DNA of 64,000 nucleotides. Source: Luzula sylvatica. Taxonomy: Eukaryota; Streptophyta; Magnoliopsida; Poales; Juncaceae. The first letter of the stretch is position 1. Every line of letters starts with the position of its first letter. The DNA lies in assembly GCA_946800325.1 (NCBI GenBank), contig OX326960.1:11072893-11136892 (forward strand). Reading direction: 5' to 3'. A program made the position numbers and the translations under genes. This document shows positions 59,291 through 64,000 of the stretch, piece after piece. The notes under the pieces are model-generated. The model did no database searches and was not told the origin of the DNA. It saw only the letters and a program-made list of their open reading frames with translations.

Positions 59291-60950
59291 ATCATTGTAT
59301 TTTAAAAAATTAACACCGAAACCAATTTTCATGACATAAACCATGAAATAAACAAATTACAAAATAAAAATGTTGACGTAATTCAATTTCTTGTATTATT
59401 TTAAAAGAGAAAAATATAATCATAAATATTTACAACAAGATATTCCTATATGGGACAATTGAATAAATAATCCCTCAACTAAAACATCCATTAGAACCTG
59501 TACAGTAGCATCATATCATCATTTTCATTTTAACCATTAAATAATGATACGTAAAAAAATTTAAGTCATTGATTTTACGACATGTTTTCGGCATTATTAG
59601 AAAATCACACCCTACATGAATAACCATGACTATTATTATTGGTTATCTTCATGTTATTAGATTAAGTGTATTCGTTTGTTTATCATTTTCATTTTACATT
59701 ATACTCAAAAAATAATATATAATATTATAAATCATACAATATATATTAATATTATTTGTAGAACTTCAGTTTTAAATCCATCAAATATATTTGTTTCAAT
59801 TTTCTGTTTATCTTGACATCCATAATTACATAATTCATATATACCGATTTTCCTTATTTCAATTTGTAAGACATTATGTTAGAAAATACAATGCAAAAAA
59901 TACATATTTGCATAATAAAATTTCAAGTACTATGATATATTTTTAAAACATTATAACTATATGAATCACATATAATACTAAGTAGGTTATATTGTGTTTT
60001 TGTTTTTTCATAAAATTAAGTTATATCCAAAACATTATTATACAACGACCCCAATAAATTAATAATTTTATGCAAAAAGTACATATTTTTTTGTTATCAT
60101 ATTATAAAATAATTATAAAACATATATACACTCATTGATACATGAGTTCAAATAATTTATTTTGAGATGATATTTTCTTCATTACCGTACAAATATTTAT
60201 GCACTTCAATAGTCTTATTAAAACTGGATCGGACTGCGTGGTCGGACCGGAAAAAATCGGATAGGAAGGACATGACCTATTTCCGATTCGGTTCGTTTAC
60301 AATACAACATTTACAATTAAACCGGTAAAAATCATTGAACCGGCCGGTTTTTTGTAAAAGACCGTGAACCGGATTGATATAAAAAAACTGGTCAATTTTT
60401 TCTTTCTCCTGATGAAGTTACCAAAGTTATTTTTTTCATTTTTTTTTTCTTCTCATCTCTGCAATGTAAATTAATCTTGTCTTTTTTGTTATGAAAATAT
60501 TTTATTTATTATGGAAACTAAATCAGAAAATTGGAAATACAAATTAATTATAATGATTTATTGCAAATTGTCACGATATTTCTTCGCTTTAAACAATCAA
60601 GTGAATATTTTGATAAATCATCAAATGATATTATATTTCTTATATATAACTTTATACTATATTTATTTTTTATGCTTTCAAATATTTTTTCTTTTGATAA
60701 TAATGCAGAAGTCTCATATGTCCTCCATCCATTGATGTCAATGAGAATCGAATCCACAACCTCTCACAAGTCACAATATATGTTTTTTGTGTGACACACT
60801 CCACCAACTAGACTATAGACCCATTGATTCTAAAAAAGACAGAAGTTTATTTAAAAATCCTTATACATAGCATAAGTTTCAGCTAAATAGCAACAAAATA
60901 CAAAACAAGAATTACAAATATAATCCGAAGCTAATCAATTTACTGTAACT
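59290..60950. repeat. Segmental duplicate of 35930-37330 and 41040-41330 (unoccupied site)
   Basis: 59290-60661 matches 35930-37330 and 60662-60950 matches 41040-41330, so the Helitron 37331-41039 is absent here. The junction is between A60661 and T60662. No gene of its own. Confidence 0.85.
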
Positions 60951-60954
60951 AAAT

Positions 60955-61216
60955 TATTTTCTTTTAGAATATTTGGCCAACTTCGAGCCAAATGTTCAAA
61001 TTCCTTGGTTCTCATTATTTCTTCGTGATTATTAGGAGAGGATGCCACAAATTTGAAGCACGGAGTTTTAAGTTGAGGGTGGTTGTATTGCTCGTCCAAG
61101 GTTAAAATTGTTGCCGAGTTCTTCACTTCGATGATCCGTGACGAGTTCATTTCACACTCATTAAACCAAATAAATGAGCTTAAAATTCCTTTGGACAACA
61201 TACCACATCTTTTCAC
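60955..61216 (-). pseudogene. BTB/MATH (BPM) protein C-terminal fragment, copy 2
   Basis: Minus strand: SRIIEVKNSATILTLDEQYN, QLKTPCFKFVASSPNN, then IMRTKEFEHLARSWPNILKE, homologous to copy 1 at 41330-41520 and to the BPM C-terminus. It has an upstream Met but no BTB or MATH domain. Confidence 0.65.
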
Positions 61217-62020
61217 ACACCAAACTCTGAATATATCCTACCATATTTTCTAACTCTAAATCATTTAATATATCATGAAACACCAAACCCTCCAACGAAA
61301 GTAATATATATTTGGACAACAATACAAGAAAAGAAGGGTTCAAAATATTAATTGCATCAAACGGTTTGAAACAGAGTAGATGTTCGAAATATTTGGCCAA
61401 TGAACGAGTCAAAGAATGTTTGAAACTTGATAGAGGGTAAATACAAGAAATTCAATTAAATCAAAATTTAATTTTGAAATTTATTGATTTCATGATGGTG
61501 TTATTTTTTTAGAACGATGCTGCTTGCCTTTGGATGCCATGCTTGGAATATTTCCTAAATCTCCAGAGCTGAATTTTATTTTTGGTTCAATTGATTTAGA
61601 AATGTAAATCAGCAAGTTGAGCATAACAAAGAGAGGGCAATACCTAAAAGAGCTAAAATTTCTTGCAAAATTCTTATACATAGCAATAAGTTAGATGTGT
61701 GTCGTGATAAATTCATTTTGCAAATAGGTATTTTGGATACGGTTATAATCAATTGATTAACTTCAGATTATTCTTTCAATTCTGTGTTTTTAGCATTTTG
61801 ATGCTGAAACCGGCCAACCCTCTTATGCATAAGAATTTTGCAATATCTTTGACCTTTTATAGGTATTGTGGTATATTGATTATATCTATTATGCTAATCT
61901 GGATTGTTTAACCTCTCTAAATCAATAGAATATAATGAGACTAGCTCTAGAGATTCAAAGTAATTTTCAAGACATAAACAAATAGCAAAACTAAATTTTC
62001 ATTAAATCAATTTCTTCTGT
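61217..62020. other. Non-coding duplicated DNA
   Basis: 61200-61440 is homologous to 55055-55315. A minus-strand frame at 61490-61681 (ends ASKGKQHRSKK..) is unrecognised and unsupported. Confidence 0.4.
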
Positions 62021-62027
62021 TGTATTC

Positions 62028-62272
62028 AACGTTGTAACGGAGTATATTCCGTTATAACGAGAATTAAATTCAATCTGAAGTGAAGTCCCAGTATGATGTC
62101 TGTTGCAACGGACTTGTTAGTGCGTTGCAACGAACCTCTTAACACAGAGTTCCGTTATAACGGACAAATGTTCCGTTGTAACGGACTGTGTAACAATTCG
62201 AATATAACAGCCGTAACGAATAGTTTCACTTATGGTCCGTTATAACGGACATTCAGTCCGTTGTAACGGACT
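62028..62272. repeat. Array of CCGTTRYAACGG palindromes (5' of LINE)
   Basis: About eight units in 245 bp: CCGTTATAACGG and CCGTTGTAACGG in full, plus degenerate CTGTTGCAACGG, GCGTTGCAACGA and CCGTTATAACGA. Same palindrome type as at 52258-52710 with no other similarity between the two regions. Confidence 0.8.
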
Positions 62273-62310
62273 ATGCAGAAAATACAAATTCTGGGAAGGG
62301 TCTATGTGTT

Positions 62311-62320
62311 CTATAAATAG
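62311..62320 (+). promoter_or_regulatory. TATA-box-like element between palindrome array and LINE frame
   Basis: CTATAAATAG followed by a CT-rich leader (CTTCCCTCATTCTCTCTCC) looks like a plant core promoter directed rightwards. Confidence 0.4.
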
Positions 62321-62409
62321 AACTCTTCCCTCATTCTCTCTCCTAACTTTGATTATCTTATTTCTACAATCAAAAGAGAGAACTATTGGGACAATTAATG
62401 AGGCAGGGA

Positions 62410-64000
62410 CTACATGGAATCCCCACTCTATACCTCTTTCATCACTTTCGCCTTCAGATGCTTCTACCCTCGTAGCTCCCATTCTGGAAAAAGAAATTTT
62501 CGATACGATACTTCAAATACAAAGAGGAAAGTCCGCGGGTCCGGACGGCCTAAGCATAGAATTCATTAAAGAAATGTGGGAAACCATGAAACAAGATCTA
62601 CTAAAAGTGTTTAAAGGTTTTGAGGATGGGACTTTAGACGTGAGTCCTATCAACAAAGCGGCAATTACACTCATCCCTAAAAAGGAGGGAGCTAGCAAGC
62701 TAGAGGATTTTCGACCGATTAGTGTTATATCGGTTCCTATAAAATAATAACGAAAATACTTGCAACAAGATTGCAAAACGTGATCCCTCCTTTAATATCA
62801 AACAAGCAAACGGCTTTTGTCAATAAGAGGTCCATTGTGGACTCATATGCAACAGCAAGAGAACTTTTAAATTACTTCCATAAAAAGAAAATTCCCTCCG
62901 TCCTTATAAAAATTGATTTCCAAAAAGCTTTCGATAATATATCATGGTCCTTTCTTTATAACATCCTTGAGACTAGAGGCTTTCCCGTTAAGTGGTGTAC
63001 ATGGATTAAAGCTCTACTCTCATCCTCCTCGTCTACAATCAAAATAAATGGCAAACTCTCGCCTTATTTCTTTCACAAGAGGGGTCTAAGGCAAGGAGAC
63101 CCTCTCTCTCCGCTCTTGTTTAATATTGCCGTAGATTTCCTACAAGACATTATTAGAACCATCGATCCGCTCTTCAAAAAAGTCTCCAACTTCCCAATAC
63201 TACAATATGCGGACGATACTCTAATATTCTTAGAGCCTCATCCGGACAATTTGAAAATAATTTCCACCGTCTTAGAGATTTTCACAGAAATTACGGGATT
63301 ACCAATCAATCAAGGAAAATCCACTTTTTCTCCGATTAGCATTCCTACCGATCTTGAAAATGTGGTCAAGACACTATTGAAGTTTCCTATGAAAGAATTC
63401 CCGCTCAATTACCTTGGCATACCACTCTCTATACGAAAACCGAATAAATTACTATTCATGCCCCTAATTGAGAAAGTACAAAGACAAATGGCCTCTTGGA
63501 AAGGAAAACTTTTATCGACGGGAGGTCGTTTAACTCTTGTTAAGGCCACTTTAAACGCGATTCCTATCTATCTAATGCAATGTATCAAGCTCCCGGTGTG
63601 GGTCATTAAAGAGATTGAAAAACTCATACGTGCTTTCTTATGGTCCGGTAAAGAAACTAACCAAAAAGGAAAAAATCTTGTAAATTGGGAGACGGTTTGT
63701 CTCCCGAAAGAAAATGGGGGGCTCGGCATATTGCATTTACCCTCCATGAATGACGCAATGCTCCAAAAATTTCTTTGGAAACTAGATACCGACCCGACCA
63801 ATCTTTGGTCGGAATATATGTCTACTCTATATGGGATTGATGGATCTGATCGACTAGAGGAAGTATCGGTGGCAAGGCTATCAGGTTTTCTAAAAGACAT
63901 ACTCGGGCTACTATCACGATACAAAGTGTCGACGACGAAGGACGAAGCCAATCACACACTCTGGCGCTGGAACAACTCTGGACAATACACGTCCAAATCG
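62410..64000 (+). pseudogene. LINE (L1-type) ORF2 fragment: reverse transcriptase, runs off the window
   Basis: 5'-truncated: the endonuclease is missing and the frame starts in the linker before the RT (GKSAGPDGLSIEFIKEMW). RT motifs follow: IPKKEGASKLEDFRPIS, then a one-base frameshift at about 62730-62743, KIDFQKAFDNISW, GLRQGDPLSPLLFNIAVD, the catalytic YADDTLIF, and LNYLGIPLSIRKPNKL. From 62744 the frame stays open to the window end (about 418 codons), ending in the C-terminal part before the zinc knuckle. Only one disabling change is visible, so it is fairly recent. Confidence 0.9.

Noticed and set aside
62232..62482. ATG at 62232 as start of the LINE protein
   Set aside because: The first residues translate the palindrome array and TATA region; LINE homology starts only near 62410.
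1..64000. tRNA, rRNA or CRISPR loci
   Set aside because: No cloverleaf with a GGTTCGANTCC-type box, no rRNA signature and no regularly spaced short repeats were recognised by eye; the spaced palindromes are irregular.

Overview
This is nuclear DNA from a flowering plant, almost certainly a dicot. The evidence is spliced genes with GT/AG introns, a PLAC8/cell-number-regulator tandem cluster, a QALGGH-type C2H2 zinc-finger gene, a Ty1-copia element primed by initiator tRNA-Met, CACTA, hAT, Mutator-like and Helitron transposons, and AT-rich intergenic DNA. I cannot name the species. There are no operons, CRISPR arrays or bacterial signals.

The left part (about 1-27 kb) is gene-bearing. Five PLAC8-family genes lie on the minus strand (1495-2618, 7878-8891, 18006-18969, 21291-22499, 25583-27021), with a three-finger C2H2 gene (23178-24191, minus) between the fourth and fifth. 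The fifth gene is closest to the conserved CNR6 type and has five coding exons. The other four have four exons: their third exon equals exons 3+4 of the fifth gene (111+155=266 bp), so one intron has been removed exactly. Copies 1 and 2 are a recent segmental duplication, and each has a transposon insertion close upstream of its TATA box. Copy 1 carries a three-level nest (MULE-type MITE, then hAT, then CACTA) and copy 2 a 1.55-kb MULE-like element with a perfect 10-bp target duplication. A broken R3-MYB fragment lies at 17.3-17.7 kb. Three members of a hAT family with perfect 8-bp target duplications sit at 3.1-6.6, 11.1-11.7 and 12.4-13.6 kb.

The middle and right part (about 27-62 kb) is a mosaic of diverged segmental duplications. 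They carry decayed histone H4 copies (30.1-30.4, 35.0-35.5, 56.4-56.9 kb) and BTB/MATH (BPM) fragments (41.3, 61.0 kb), opened up by Helitrons and other transposons. The best Helitron (37331-41039, minus) carries intron-containing fragments of villin, ribosomal protein L11 and a Pumilio-repeat gene plus unidentified exons, and its unoccupied paralogous site is visible at 60661/60662. A young Ty1-copia element (42104-53938, two 976-bp LTRs differing at about five positions, 5-bp target duplication) is split in pol by a CACTA element (45752-48987, 3-bp target duplication) that carries a DNA topoisomerase I exon.

The window ends in a 5'-truncated LINE (from about 62.4 kb past the right edge). 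The most unusual signal is a dense array of 12-bp palindromes of the form CCGTTRYAACGG (paired MYB-type cores). It occurs about 14 times in the copia 5' leader (52258-52710) and about 8 times just 5' of the LINE (62028-62272), two unrelated retroelement contexts.
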